From NCBI GenBank assembly GCA_000934385.1, contig KN880465.1:94404-158403 (forward strand): a stretch of 64,000 bases of DNA, read 5' to 3'. This DNA comes from Cylindrobasidium torrendii FP15055 ss-10. Lineage: Eukaryota; Basidiomycota; Agaricomycetes; Agaricales; Physalacriaceae. Below the pieces are notes generated by a model, which was not told the origin of the DNA, did not search any database, and saw only the letters and a program-made list of their open reading frames with translations. A program made the position numbers and the translations under genes. Below, one piece after another: positions 1-10,910 of the stretch. The stretch's first letter is position 1. Each line of letters starts with the position of its first letter.

Positions 1-1407
1 CAGTCACGTGTGGTTTCTGCAGACCTGCTCCCATGTTCGATACCGAGGGGGTGCCTTGTTTTTTTGGCCTCCATGAATGAGCCAGACGTCCGTGATTTTT
101 GGCGAGATGGAGGTATACTAGCCATGCGAGTAAGTCTCCCCTCGTGACCCTTCTGCCGCGTCTTGTTAACCCGCCTCTGCGCGCGTGCCATACACTTGTA
201 CACAGCGAATTCTCGGTCCTGCTTGGTGCGGTAGTAAAATCGGAAAAGTGTGGGGTCATTCTGAGCCTTCCTGCTTTCTGGTCCTATTGAACGCAACACT
301 ACATCTGATTTGAAGCTGTCCGTCATAGACGTACGCGCTTGCGTCGTCCGTGACCAACGACTTGGGTGGCTAATACGAACAATAGTGAATGCCCATCTTC
401 TCGGAAATTTGGTTGATAGCTTCCCGCGGGATAAGTAGGCAGATTAAAGATGATGATATTCAAGCACACGGTCTCCGCATAATCAATTTCAGAAGCAGTC
501 AACCTCTTCGATATATTACTCCCCACAAGTTGCCGTTGCCTTCTCAGGTAGGCTCAACACTCAAGTCCTTCTACCTGGCAAGCGCCCAGCAACCCTGTGA
601 TTTTTTAGGTGAGTGTTCAATGTGCTACCGATGGTCGCCGTCTCGGAGATTGAGAACTTTTGCAACCAAAGCTTGGACATGCCTCGCAAGTATGCTGTTT
701 AGTTGGGTCCAATGTTGTGGCGCGGCCCGTTTCTCCAGACCCAAACTCCTTGTTCTTCTGTCCGTACCGTTTAGCTCTGCCCGGGTCGCACATGAAAAGC
801 GATGCTAATCTGAATGACCCCATTCTATCTCTTGGTAACATCTGGTAGCATGATTTGGCTAATTCCGTGTAGGTAGCTCCCAGGGAGACGCGGTGACATC
901 CGGCATTCACGGTTGTGAATAGAAAGAACCAAAGATTAACGTATATTGTAACACACACAGAACGTCACCGGTCACCGTCTAGATTTGTGCGTGCCCCGCC
1001 ATTTTCGAACCCCCGTCTGAATGCAGAGTCGTCGGCGAACAGGTTCTACGGCTCGAACGGTGATCCCCACTCGGATCTCATGAACTCTCATTCGCCTGAT
1101 AAAGGCTATTCAAATCGCTTATTTTTTCGTTTGCCCATTCCTTCAGAAACCATGAACCGAAAGACTGTGACCATCGGCTTGATCGCAAGGGCCTTACTAC
1201 GTTCTTCCACGATGACCCATAAAAGTCCCAGACTCCTTGGGTCATAGCACTTAGTTTCGCACCCTATAAAGCCAGACGCCCCTTCTCCACTTCGCATTCT
1301 CTTGTACTGCAACCGTCACCGTTCTACAGATAGCCAGCCACTTATAAAGGACCTCGATCTTGTCCACACCGTTTAACTTTCTCCCCCGACACCGTGAGAC
1401 CGCTACT
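1..1407. other. Intergenic, upstream of first WOPR gene
   Basis: No open frame here resembles a protein I recognise, and the short frames present lack family features. Near the right end two TATA-like boxes are visible on the + strand, CTATAAAG at 1264-1271 and TTATAAAG at 1342-1349. The second lies about 59 nt before the start codon at 1408. The rest shows no repeat or RNA gene I can support. Confidence 0.5.
1343..1349 (+). promoter_or_regulatory. TATA-like box of first WOPR gene
   Basis: TATAAAG lies about 60 nt upstream of the ATG at 1408. This is a plausible core-promoter position if the 5' UTR is short. It is a sequence match only, with no transcript evidence. Confidence 0.35.
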
Positions 1408-2447
1408 ATGCAGCGTCCTACTTGCACCAACCTGCGCGTGCGCACTATTGCGGACGCCCACGCCATCTTCCATGCTGTATCGCTCAACCTGCTACCCATC
1501 GTCTCGCGTCGCTTGGACACAGAAGAACGTCGTGCGATCGCTTCTGGCTATGTCTTCGTCTGGGAAGAACGGGGCCCAAACGCCGAATCGTCTTGTGTAT
1601 GTTGCCTTCCATCGCCTCCTTCGGCGTCCAGCTGACATTCGAGAAATCACAGCTAGGCATCGAGCGATGGACAGATTCAATACGATGGGGACCTAGTCGT
1701 GTGAAAGATGTAAGTGTTTTGGACAACTGCCCGGGATTTACAGCCGCTCACAGCCTGAATCCTTAAGGAATTCCTCTACTATCAAGAGAAATGCACAGAG
1801 TCCGCGGACGCTGACTGCATGACGTCGGACTCGGACACTACGTGAGTCGCCCCCCATGCTTTGGTGACAATCACAGAGCTCACAGCAGCGAGTTACAGTG
1901 GTCATTCCCCAGAGGCCAGCGCTGCACGACATGTTTTTCGAGACCACCTGATAAAGCAAACCTACTCGGTCTTTGTTGAGACCCCGCGAGGCAGAAGGAA
2001 ATGGCATTTGAGTACGTATGAAACCAACCCAGCCTTGCATTTCATTCACAACTCTTGATAGTCGCGTATTTCACGCAAGACTCACTCAGCTACCTGCGCA
2101 CGATTGACGAGATGCCCGGAATCGCAAGCGTCTACGTGCCCCCGGGCAAGTACAAGAGTGCCCGCTCAGCCAAAGGCCGACCCCGGGATAGCATAAGTGG
2201 ATGCGACCCGTTTGCGTCGACAAAAGCCATCCACAGCCCGCCGCAATACTCTCCGTATCCGTCACCGGCAGCACACGCCCAGCATGCCATGGCCGTCGAC
2301 CACGTACTGCACAAGTCCAACGCCCCGCGGGGGGCCGGCGCGGGGAAGCTCGCGCCGCTGGCTTACCTTCAGAACATCCCTCCACCCCGCAGACACCCCG
2401 CAGACGAAGAAGCATTGAACGCACTGCAAGGCCGCTTAGTTAAATGA
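1408..2447 (+). CDS. WOPR-domain (Gti1/Pac2 family) transcription regulator
   Basis: Fungal WOPR proteins (Wor1, Ros1, Gti1, Pac2) bind DNA and switch morphology, mating or virulence programmes. The first exon begins MQRPTCTNLRVRT and carries the conserved stretches RRLDTEERRAIASG and VFVWEERGPNAES. The spliced continuation gives LGIERWTDSIRWGPSRVKD, then EFLYYQE, then LIKQTYSVFVETPRGRRKWH and AYFTQDSL...LRTIDEMPGI. That is the usual order of the two WOPR half-domains. Four introns fit: about 1603-1673, 1711-1770, 1842-1876 and around 2010-2059. The tail after the domain is short and Pro/Ala/His-rich, so the protein is only about 260 residues. The 3915-5534 gene is a tandem paralogue with a much longer tail. 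Nuclear location and DNA binding are inferred from the family; the target genes are unknown. Confidence 0.85.
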
Positions 2448-3914
2448 CTACATGGACCCTCTGCTCGTCCGAGGCCCTAGCAGCCTTATTACACCTCAAC
2501 TGCTTTCATCGTCGGCGTCTCTCCGTCGCGTATAGTTATTGCTTTGCCTTGACAACTGTATTGGATACTGCCTTTTTTTTCACAAGGGACTGGTCTTAAT
2601 ATTCTTTGGGGGAGGTGGGAGCGCTACTTGCACGTAGATCCCATACCCTGCATCCTCATTCCGTGTAATCCTAGTTACTCTACGCCACAGCTATAGTTCA
2701 TTGTGATTTTGTGTTCTGCGTGTGCCCAGTAGTGGTTCATGCACATGAAGTATCCCATTTGTTCGTGCGATGATAGGCGCAGGATTTACCGCCGGCACTC
2801 GCGGCTACATCTCCGCCAGTCCGGGGGACCCTCGACTTCATTTCGCCAGTCCCGCTTATTATGTACCCAGTATTTTTGCACCCCATTAAACTTACCGGCA
2901 GACGGGTAACTTGCTGTCAGTGTGCAGCGTATGTCAACAATAAGGATCTAAGCCTCGAGGAGCTTGGTTATTTACACAGTCGTGCGTCGTGAAAGTGGGA
3001 GATGGGGTGGACACTGGATCCAGACTGCAGTTGCTGTCTGGCGGCAACATTGTAGCCCCAATGTGGCGCGGAATTCATTATTTCCCACGTGCCGAGCGCA
3101 CATTGGCTCAAGCGGAACATCGCACTTTCGGTATCATGGAGCGCCTTGAAGCGGGGCTGAATGAAAAGTGACAATGAAATGTGAAGTGTTGATAGCCGGA
3201 GGGAAGTTGCACCAAGGTTGCACCCAAGTTGCACCCTGATTCCGTGTCGGGGGGACAGCAGACTGTGTATAGCAGCACTCGAGCTGTCCTGAGCTGTTTC
3301 TGAGTTTGTGGTGGGCCTCGAAGGACCCTTTGTATCGGTGTTCAGATAATCCATAGAGGGTCCCCTTGTTGTATGATCTCAGCAGGTGACCCAACAAGCG
3401 AATGGCTAGAACACTTCAACAATACACTCCTGCGGCATCTCCAGAATACCTGCGTGCCAACAGGCTTTTTATCGCATACGCAGTCTGGCTGGGGTGGCGC
3501 GATAATAGCTCACTGATGAGGAATGGAAAGCTAGATAGAGGTTTGGAGGCCCAGCCCTCAATTTGCCTTGAATTCTCCGGTCGACGGTGAACAGGACAAG
3601 CGCCCACAGGTACCCAAAGGAATGCAGGCAACCACGGATTGCATTTTAGCTGTTTAAAGTTATAAGAGGTTGTCCTCATGGGTGTGAACGCTTTTGAGGG
3701 GCCGCCGAGAGTGCAAGATTGCTTCCGGGGAGGCTGATTGACCCGCAAACTGATTCCATGGAAGCTTTTACATCAAATTCAGAGAGAAACACGATAAACG
3801 GCACAACGTGCGAGTTGGGGGACCTTTCCTCTCTTGTTTCGTCTCTTCCACGACGGGGCCCAAAGTCGAGTACCACCGTCGTGTCTGCGGCTGAGTCCAC
3901 CTTTTGGCAAAGCG
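2448..3914. other. Intergenic between the two WOPR genes
   Basis: About 1.5 kb with no convincing gene. It holds the three-copy 11-bp tandem repeat at 3204-3236 and a weak TATA-like TTATAAGAG near 3659. It presumably contains the 3' region of the first WOPR gene and the promoter of the second. Confidence 0.5.
3204..3236 (+). repeat. 11-bp tandem repeat, three copies
   Basis: Three consecutive 11-mers of the form ARGTTGCACCM run without interruption. The copies differ at only two positions. The array lies about 680 nt upstream of the second WOPR gene. It may be a clustered protein-binding site or a simple replication-slippage product. Confidence 0.7.
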
Positions 3915-5534
3915 ATGCAGACGCCGACGTGCACGAATGTCCGGATCCGGTCCCTCCAGGACGTTCACAAGATTTTCGCAGCCGTCCAGCGGGGATGGCT
4001 GAGAATGATTACGAAGCGGCTCGACGCCGACGAGCGGATGGCGCTTTGCTCTGGCAACATCTACGTCTGGGAAGAGCGCGGCCAGAACTCTGAGGTCACC
4101 GGCCTCGGCATGGAGCGCTTCACGGAAGGACGGCGGTGGAGTCCCAGTCGCGTTCGAGATGTTGGTGTCCCATTTTGCCCTGCAATTTTAATGCGCTTTC
4201 CATCCCATGTATCTGACGCCTGGCCCTCAAGGAATTTCTCTTCTATCGGGAGATGCACACCGACAACAATAGGTACGCCATCGCTCACGTCGCACGAAGC
4301 ACTAAGACCAAAACAAGAATGACAGCCAACCTGCGCGTGGATGGGAACCACTGATCAAACAGACATACTCCGCCCTCGTCCAGACAGAGCGCGGCACGCG
4401 CAAATGGCATCTCAGTAATACATTTCCCTCATGTATATCCCCGACCGTTCGACTGACGTCCGATTGTGAACAGCTGCATACTTCACCGAAAGCACGCTCG
4501 ACAGCCTCGGTACTATCGACGCTATCTCTGGTCTCAAGGAGCTCGTCGTCCCCGAGGGCACCTATGTGAGCCAGAAGTCGACAAAGGCACGGAATACGAC
4601 GAGCCAGAAAAAGAAGAAGAAATCGGCGGTGACAAGGACGTATGCTGGCTTCCCTCCATCGACCAGCATGCTCCAAGCCCAGGGCTCGTCCCAGCCTGTG
4701 CATATGTTTGATCCTTATGCGCCTCGGCGTGCCAGTGATGCATCCCAAGACCCTTCATCATCACAGGACGCCGCTGGGCAAGGATCATCCTCGTCTGCAG
4801 CCCCCATTATCCCCCCACCACAGGTAGTCCAAAGTATGGCGCATGCTACAGACTATGGACAGACACGCTACGGATCGTACGAGAGCCCGACGATGCCGCC
4901 GCCGCCGCCGTTTTCGCTCTCGGCGCCCCGGCCTCAGCATCCATCGACTCCACTCATGACTTCCCCGCACATCCATACAGGAGGTTCTGGGCAGGCCTAT
5001 TCGCCGTACATGTCCCCTGCAAGCTACCCATCCCCAGGCTCGTCCTCTGGATCATCCAGCTCCCATTCTTCCTCTATGCACGACCGCCCCAGCCCAGTGA
5101 CGTACATGGCCTCGACGCGCCAGATGGCGGCCTCAGGCCAGTGGTTCGCGGCGGATCCCGAGCCGTCGGTCGACGCCGCAAGCTACGACGCGTACCCATC
5201 ACACGCACCCTACCCGTACAGCGACACTCGTTCGTCCTACCATAACCCTGCCACTTCAGCACCCACTGCCACTACGACAACAACAACAACTTACACATAC
5301 GACTTACAACAGCCGCAGCAGACAGTATACGCGGCGACGGCAGCCGAGGGCGCGTACAATGAATTTCAAGGCCCGCCGTCACCCGTGTCGGATGATGGAC
5401 AGACACAGTGGCTGGCACGCGGCCAGATTGGTCCCTCCCGCGACCTCGCGCCTCTTCACTTGCTTCAGCGGACCCATCCTTACCGCCGAGACCCTATGGA
5501 TGACAAGGCGCTACGAAAATTGGAGACACCCTAA
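3915..5534 (+). CDS. WOPR-domain (Gti1/Pac2 family) regulator, long form
   Basis: A second WOPR regulator, same strand and family as the gene at 1408-2447. The start ATG gives MQTPTCTNVRIRSLQDVHKI. It is followed in one exon by KRLDADERMALCSGNIYVWE and then ERFTEGRRWSPSRVRD. Three short introns then link EFLFYREMHTDNN, a segment ending LIKQTYSALVQTERGTRKWH, and TAYFTESTLDSLGTIDAISG. After the domain comes a roughly 300-residue low-complexity tail rich in Ser, Pro, Gln, Thr and Tyr, with poly-Pro and Thr runs. Such tails are typical of WOPR factors and may act in activation or condensate formation. The upstream paralogue has an extra intron inside the first half-domain that is absent here. The function as a developmental regulator is inferred from the family. 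Confidence 0.88.
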
Positions 5535-6037
5535 TACTTGTAAACGAATTCTAACGCTGCTTCTTACCTTCAAATTGTCCAAATACTTTGTATGTTACCA
5601 TGGGGTTGAATGGGACAGTGTACCTTATGTATAAACTTTTTCTACGGTAAACTGGGACGTTCTCGGTCGGAATTACTGCATTCGTTGACCAGAGGCTATT
5701 CTCCAGCTGGCCACGGCCACTGGTAAAGTCCGCAGTGCGCTCAGGTGTCTGCAGCGTCGACAGGCATCTTCAAAAGCCGTTCAGAACTCGTCACATCTTT
5801 CCCACAATGCAAGTCTTATGACTTTATCGTCAACCTCATCTTCTCACGCATTCTTCTAGTGAATGGGTTGACCACCGGTCAAAGATGCTGGATATTGCTC
5901 AGTTGTGTACAGTAGATGTGCAGATGGATGATATAATAGCGTGCGACAGAATGCAATAGTTAATGGGGTGAGTATAAGACGAATCAATGTCTTCCTTGCC
6001 TTTACTGGCCGGTGCACCAGCTGACAGGTCGACAAGT
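5535..6037. other. Tail-to-tail intergenic region
   Basis: This is AT-rich sequence between the stop codons of the second WOPR gene and the convergent TFIIA gene. It presumably holds both polyadenylation regions. I see no gene or notable repeat. Confidence 0.5.
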
Positions 6038-7120
6038 CTACCATTCGAGCTCTCTGCGGAAGGGGTCGTTAGTAAGGATACACGCTTGACCAGGGAAAAG
6101 GCCGTACCCGGAACATTTCTGGAAGAGGTAGTCTTTGCCATTCACATGGATCATGCCGTCCTTGAGAGTGAGTTTCCATTTGTTCTTCACGCGCGCGACC
6201 TGGACCATGTGAGTGTTGGCTTCCATGACTTAAGAAACAGGCCTACCTTGTCGTACGTGCAAAACACGATGTCCGAATCCGCCCCACCCGCGTCCTCATT
6301 ATCCGCCTCGTTTTCGGTGTCCGAATCGTCAAGGTCACTGTTGATAGCATCTGACTCCTGCGTAGAGGTCGACGGTTGAGAAGGTTTGGGCAGAGAGGGA
6401 TGATTGGAATGCGGGGCAAAGGTCGGCTGGTCATCGGAGTCGTCCGAGTCATCCGAGGGGCCATCAACTTGTGGAATCTGTCTCTGTGGTTGCGCTGGGA
6501 CAACATGAACCCATAATCATACCGACCCAGTGGTTTGCATACCTGGAGGACGAGCTTGTTGCTGGGCCGCAGAGATAGGCTGGTTGAAGCTAATGGGCGC
6601 ACCATGCCCTTGCATTGCAGGAGGTGGGCGGAGATGGCCGAGGGAAGGGCCAGGGAGGGATTGCATTGCGTATTGCATTTGAGGTGCAAGCATGTAACGG
6701 CTGTCTACTGGCTCCGTCTTCACTGGATGTTGGGCATGCATGGCGGCTGCATAATAATGGTGATTCTGCATAAGCATGGACTGGGGAATGCTATACGGCG
6801 CGGCGGCTGGTGGTGGAGGTGGTTGATGGATCTGTTGCTGCTGAGGGGTTTCGAACTCGGCTACATGCGAAGCAATGATCTTCTCCTCCCATTTCTATAC
6901 CAGGATATAGACGAAGGTAAACGCAGAAGATGGAGAACGCACAGCCTGGAGAGTCGCAAGGATGTCCTCCGAGACACCGAAGTCCTCAAACTCCGACTTA
7001 ACGGTAGTAATCACGTCGTCGATAACGGCGCGATAGACGTTGGGCTCAAGGACAGCGTTACTCTGCCTGCTGACTAAACGGTGTGGCTAGCGCTCTGCTC
7101 ACCACAATTTTATTCGACAT
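6038..7120 (-). CDS. TOA1: Transcription initiation factor IIA large subunit (TFIIA alpha/beta)
   Basis: TFIIA stabilises TBP on the TATA box during RNA polymerase II initiation. The gene starts MSNKIV, then an intron, then SNAVLEPNVYRAVIDDVI and EFEDFGVSEDILATLQ. After a second intron comes KWEEKIIASHVAEFE. This is the N-terminal four-helix-bundle half. The middle is a Gln/Pro/Met/His-rich linker followed by a very acidic Asp/Glu/Ser stretch. The C-terminal beta-barrel half reads DIVFCTYDKV, then RVKNKWKLTLKDGMIHVNGK and DYLFQKCSG, and a final intron joins ELEW to the stop. The ending ELEW matches the family. About 270-280 residues, near the usual fungal length. It diverges from the gene at 7481 across a 360-nt shared promoter. 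Confidence 0.92.
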
Positions 7121-7480
7121 CTCGACGCTGGCAAGAGCTCGGGGCGGGTGTCGGGCGACACGGCGGCGGGCACTGCTGGCGTGGTGGTGGTCGGGAAGCA
7201 AGGGCCTTTCCTTTTATACTGACCCGGTTCTGGAAGGTGGGCTGCGTCAGCTCCCAGGCACGCCATCAAACTCGCACGCCACCGGCACGCCCGGCCGAGT
7301 CACGTTTTCTTCCCCTGCGCCACTATTTGTAGTTACACGCCCTTGCTGCAGACTTATGACGCTTCTGACGTGCTGTCTGGGGCCTTTTCAATGTGACGTA
7401 TGATTGTTTTATAGCCCTTATAAAAGTCTCCCCGTTCCCATGCCTGCTCGGCCAACTCATCCAACCACCCCACTCCTGCG
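7121..7480. promoter_or_regulatory. Shared divergent promoter, TFIIA and coiled-coil gene
   Basis: This 360-nt stretch lies between two divergent start codons. It has a TATAAAAG box at 7419-7426, about 55 nt before the right-hand gene. CRE-like TGACGT cores occur near 7360 and 7395. A TTTTATAC element occurs near 7214. Activity in either direction is inferred from position. Confidence 0.5.
7419..7426 (+). promoter_or_regulatory. TATA box of the 7481 gene
   Basis: TATAAAAG sits 55 nt upstream of the ATG at 7481. A TGACGTA element lies about 25 nt further upstream. This is the clearest core promoter in the window by sequence. Confidence 0.5.
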
Positions 7481-8036
7481 ATGCCTCTTTTCAAATCCAA
7501 CCGCCCTGTAACCCCTCCTCCTGCTCCAGAACCCGAGCACAAGAGTGGTGGCCTTTTCCGCCGTCGCTCGCACTCGCCTGCCACCACCCAGGACTCCTAT
7601 CGTACTTCAGAAACTAGCCAAACCAATGGCGGTTTCTTCGGCGGTCGGCGCAGCAGCCGTGATACCCATTCCTCCGACTCTAGCCTAGGCCGCTCCAACA
7701 CGACCTCCACCAAGAAGAAAGGTGGATTCCTCGGCATTGGTGGTCACCCAGACGTGTCCCAAGATCCAAGCATCATGGCTGCTCGTCGCAAGGTTGCAGA
7801 GGCCGAAGAATCTGAACGTGCTGCAGATCGCGCACTTGCTGAGGCGCGCGCCAGTGTCCGTGATGCGCGAGAGCACGTGAAGTATATCGAACGTGAGGCT
7901 CACGAGGAGTTCGTTTGTCAGCCATTCCCATTGTTCTTTACTGATCTTACATAACAGATCACTTCGCGCCAAAGCCAAGCAGGCTGAGGCCAAGATTATC
8001 CACAAGACCGTTGGTAACTTGGGTCGCCACGGTTGA
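7481..8036 (+). CDS. Small basic protein with C-terminal coiled coil, unknown function
   Basis: About 170 residues. The first half is basic, Ser/Gly-rich and probably disordered, with repeated Gly-Gly-Phe-(Leu/Phe)-Gly and Arg-Arg motifs such as GGLFRRRSHS, GGFFGGRRSS and KKKGGFLGIGG. The second half, from about residue 95, is a strongly helical Ala/Glu/Arg-rich segment (AARRKVAEAEESERAADRAL, then ARASVRDAREHVKYIEREAH), predicted to be a coiled coil. One short intron (donor GTTCGT near 7910, acceptor near 7957) joins it to LRAKAKQAEAKIIHK and a GLGRHG-like end, NLGRHG. I do not recognise a characterised family. The pattern resembles conserved hypothetical proteins of mushroom-forming fungi. 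A good TATA box and short leader suggest strong or regulated expression, which is inference. Confidence 0.75.
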
Positions 8037-8935
8037 AGCAATTATTCGAGATACCCTTTGGACTGTACTTACTATCTTTGGAACCGAACGTTTACCTGAT
8101 TTCTTCCGAATCTTACTACCCTGTAATTGTATCCTTAAATGAACCGCTTGCTTCTCCTACCATCGTTGCCGCAATCCATTGGGCGTTTTACCGTCGCTTC
8201 GCAACGTCTCTTTTCTACTGCTAGATGACCATCTACTCAGGCATCGGGCAGGGAAGGTTGATCACCGACTTCCTGGTATGGGAACCTAGTGTGGAATCTT
8301 GTTATGGTAGTCGAAGTCTGCTTTTATGGGATGTACTCTGGCCTCGTTAACTTCGCCCGCGGACATTATTTCCCGCATCTCCGAGTGTGTTAGAGTAATA
8401 GTAGATTGCTCAATCTGGCCGTCAGACTTATACAAGCCAAGGATATCGATGCTTGGCAAGTACTGTGTAGGACAAACACTGGGCCACATCTCTGGCCAGA
8501 GTCGCACGCCGCAGGATTATCAGCACCTACCAGCTCGCACACGCCGAGGAGATTGGCAGAGTAAAGCATCCAATTTCGACCGGCGAGTTGAACGCACCGT
8601 GACGATGTATAATTCACCATAGAAAGCTAAGATGGGACCCACCTTTTGTGTGACAGTACCGCTGTAGACTCCAAGTGACCTCTTTATCATCCGACCCGAG
8701 ACCCGTTTTTCATGCTCAGATTCGCGGTTGTGTCGGAAATGATGTACCTCCTGCCGTTGGAGCGTAGAGCTACATTATGCGACGGGGAAATATGGGTGCT
8801 CTTTAACGAAGTATCTGCCGGGTGCCCTCTCGGAGGTCATGAGCAAGCGCAGCACAAATTTCAGCATTCAGCTCTGACGAAACGAGACTATGTGATAGCA
8901 CAACCCTTCAGCTCTCAAAAAATTGTTGTCCTCTG
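8037..8935. other. Tail-to-tail intergenic region with possible WOPR relic
   Basis: Most of this 0.9 kb shows nothing I can name. Around 8679-8830 on the + strand a short frame reads like a decayed WOPR segment (ERRATLCDGEIWV). The match is short and the surrounding frame is broken, so I do not call a gene. Confidence 0.3.
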
Positions 8936-10621
8936 CTACCATATATTCTTGACCATAGTGAACCGCGTCATCTCTTCTATTCGTGGTCTTCTTCCTCTGG
9001 CAATACCCTCGCCGATATCGACCACACGGACTGCATCATCTCGAGGGTCATCCAGCATGCTCTTCAACTGGGCATTGTACACTCTCTCCTCCTTGCCTTC
9101 CCCAATCGGCGGTCGCCCGAAATCGTTCTCCGTATCTTCCGCCCTCTGCCTTGCATCGTCGCTCTCCTGCCGCATGGTCGCATACCCAACCAGATTGAGT
9201 CCAAGAATGAGTTTGAGGCCAAGGAAGCACAGCCAAAACAACAGACCAAGGAGCCCCACCAAAGCATCGAAGGGTGGGAAACTCTGTCCGAGGATAAGGA
9301 TAGTCAACACCGCCAACGGAAGTGGCGCGAATCCAAGTCGTCTTGCAACCACTGGGCTTTGGTCGACATAACTATGCATCCTCCGCCCTACGGCGCTCCC
9401 CGACGTCAAATCGCGACACAGCACGTCCATGAATCGTCCATACACCGACGGACGGATGTGGTTGAACTTGGTAATAAACGCATGCTTGAGCGAGTCGACG
9501 ACGCATTCCGAAAGGAGGACGGCGATGACTGGATATCCTATTGTCCAGAGCAAACCGGCCTGCGCCCACCCAAAGCTCCGCGGCAGGAGCGCGTCGATCT
9601 CGAAATGCGCGGCGCTCCCTGTGAGCTCGACTAGGTTGCGGAATGCGACGGTACAGAGCATGAGGGTGAGGGTGAAACGCTCGACGATGTCCGCGCACGT
9701 CAATTGAAAGAGGATCTCCTTTTCGAATTTCTTGAATACGGACGCCTTTATTTCCACAAATTGATTCGAGACAAGAAGGGTGAGAAGCGCGTTGTCGTAC
9801 GAGTTGATGGCGACGTTGAGTGAGATGAGGTGGTAGATGGCGACGAGTGAATGGACAACGGTATATCCTGTGGCCAAAAGGAAGTATAGGACGGTTCGGA
9901 AAGACGTCGGCGTCAGGCTAGAGCGCGAGAAAAGACAATCCAAAATGTCTTGGCCAATGGACGCGCAGAGGCGATCCGCTATCTCTAGCGCGTTGAAAAT
10001 GACATATAGCTTGATGGTATCCTGGCCGCGAATGGTATGATATATCTTGCTCGCGTCGGTGAGTGGTAGACATATTGCGACAGTTGTGATGAGCAGAATC
10101 ATCCTTAGAAGGTCCGCCTTCTGTGATGGTGGGATTCTTTGAAGAGAGAGCAGGCGGTATACAGCCAGCACGAAACGGATAGGCAGCACGGTGAAGGTGT
10201 AGAGAAATGAGTCTAGGCAAAGTAGGAAGCCGAAGCCCACAATCTAGTCAATTCAGAAACAAATAGTAGCATGAGACCTATAACGCGCCTGTTCAATAGC
10301 AATTGGGATGCTCAAAAAGTTGCTAACGCGCTCCCACTTCAACTCCTGGTGTGAATCGAAATCCGTAGCCAGAAGCTCCTCTCTCAAATAATCCCACAAC
10401 GAGAATGGCGGTACTTGTACGTGAAAATCGTGAAATGCATGGAAGCCTGCGGTAGGTGACGCCTGGGCCGTGGAGGGTGGTGATGGTGAAATGGGGGTCG
10501 GAGGCAACGACGCGTACGCCAGCGGAATGGTGTTGTCATTTACGGGCATAGCAGAGCTCAGAGAAGCTGGCCTCCGTCTCCGCCATCCATCTGACTTTGG
10601 TGTTTTGCCCTTACGTGCCAT
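8936..10621 (-). CDS. TAPT1/DUF747-family multi-pass membrane protein
   Basis: The family (Pfam DUF747; vertebrate TAPT1, yeast Emp65) comprises ER-associated multi-pass membrane proteins. Emp65 works with Slp1 in protecting soluble ER proteins; TAPT1 is linked to ciliogenesis. Exon 1 encodes a basic N-terminus, then a Pro/Ser-rich linker and the conserved entry FSLWDYLREELLATDFDSHQ with ERVSNFLSIPIAIEQ. Exon 2 continues IVGFGFLLCLDSFLYTFTVL and KIYHTIRGQDTIKLYVIFNA. Further on are a LFSRSSL loop, FALTL-type segments and DALLPRSFGWAQ. At least six hydrophobic segments are visible before a charged C-terminal tail. About 545 residues. The intron between the exons (about 10241-10287) has no GT donor in frame. 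A GC-AG intron with donor GCGCGT fits exactly. Confidence 0.88.
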
Positions 10622-10910
10622 TTTCCATCGCGGTGGTAGAATGAAGACAGCCAAAAGTGCTGATCCGGGTGAGTGATCCGGGCTCGTGGCAAGTACGGCC
10701 CGGGACACACAACAATGAACGATTCGTGCCACTCGAACTTGAGCTTGACATTCCTAAGCCCATCTTCCCAGCTGTTAAGAGAAACGTCTGAATTGCAATA
10801 TTCGAGAAATCAGTAAATATTTCTATATCGTACTCTAGTGACGCTAGTGACGCTGTGAGGGATAACCTGTGTAGAGCCAAATGATAAATCTCCTGAACCA
10901 AGAAGCTCGT
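10622..10910. other. Short intergenic gap
   Basis: Promoter side of the TAPT1-like gene and 3' side of the zinc-finger gene. A small direct repeat GTGACGCTA occurs near 10840-10855. Nothing else is seen. Confidence 0.4.

Noticed and set aside
617..958. 113-codon - strand frame in the first kilobase
   Set aside because: No recognisable domain, composition like random frames, no splice or promoter support.
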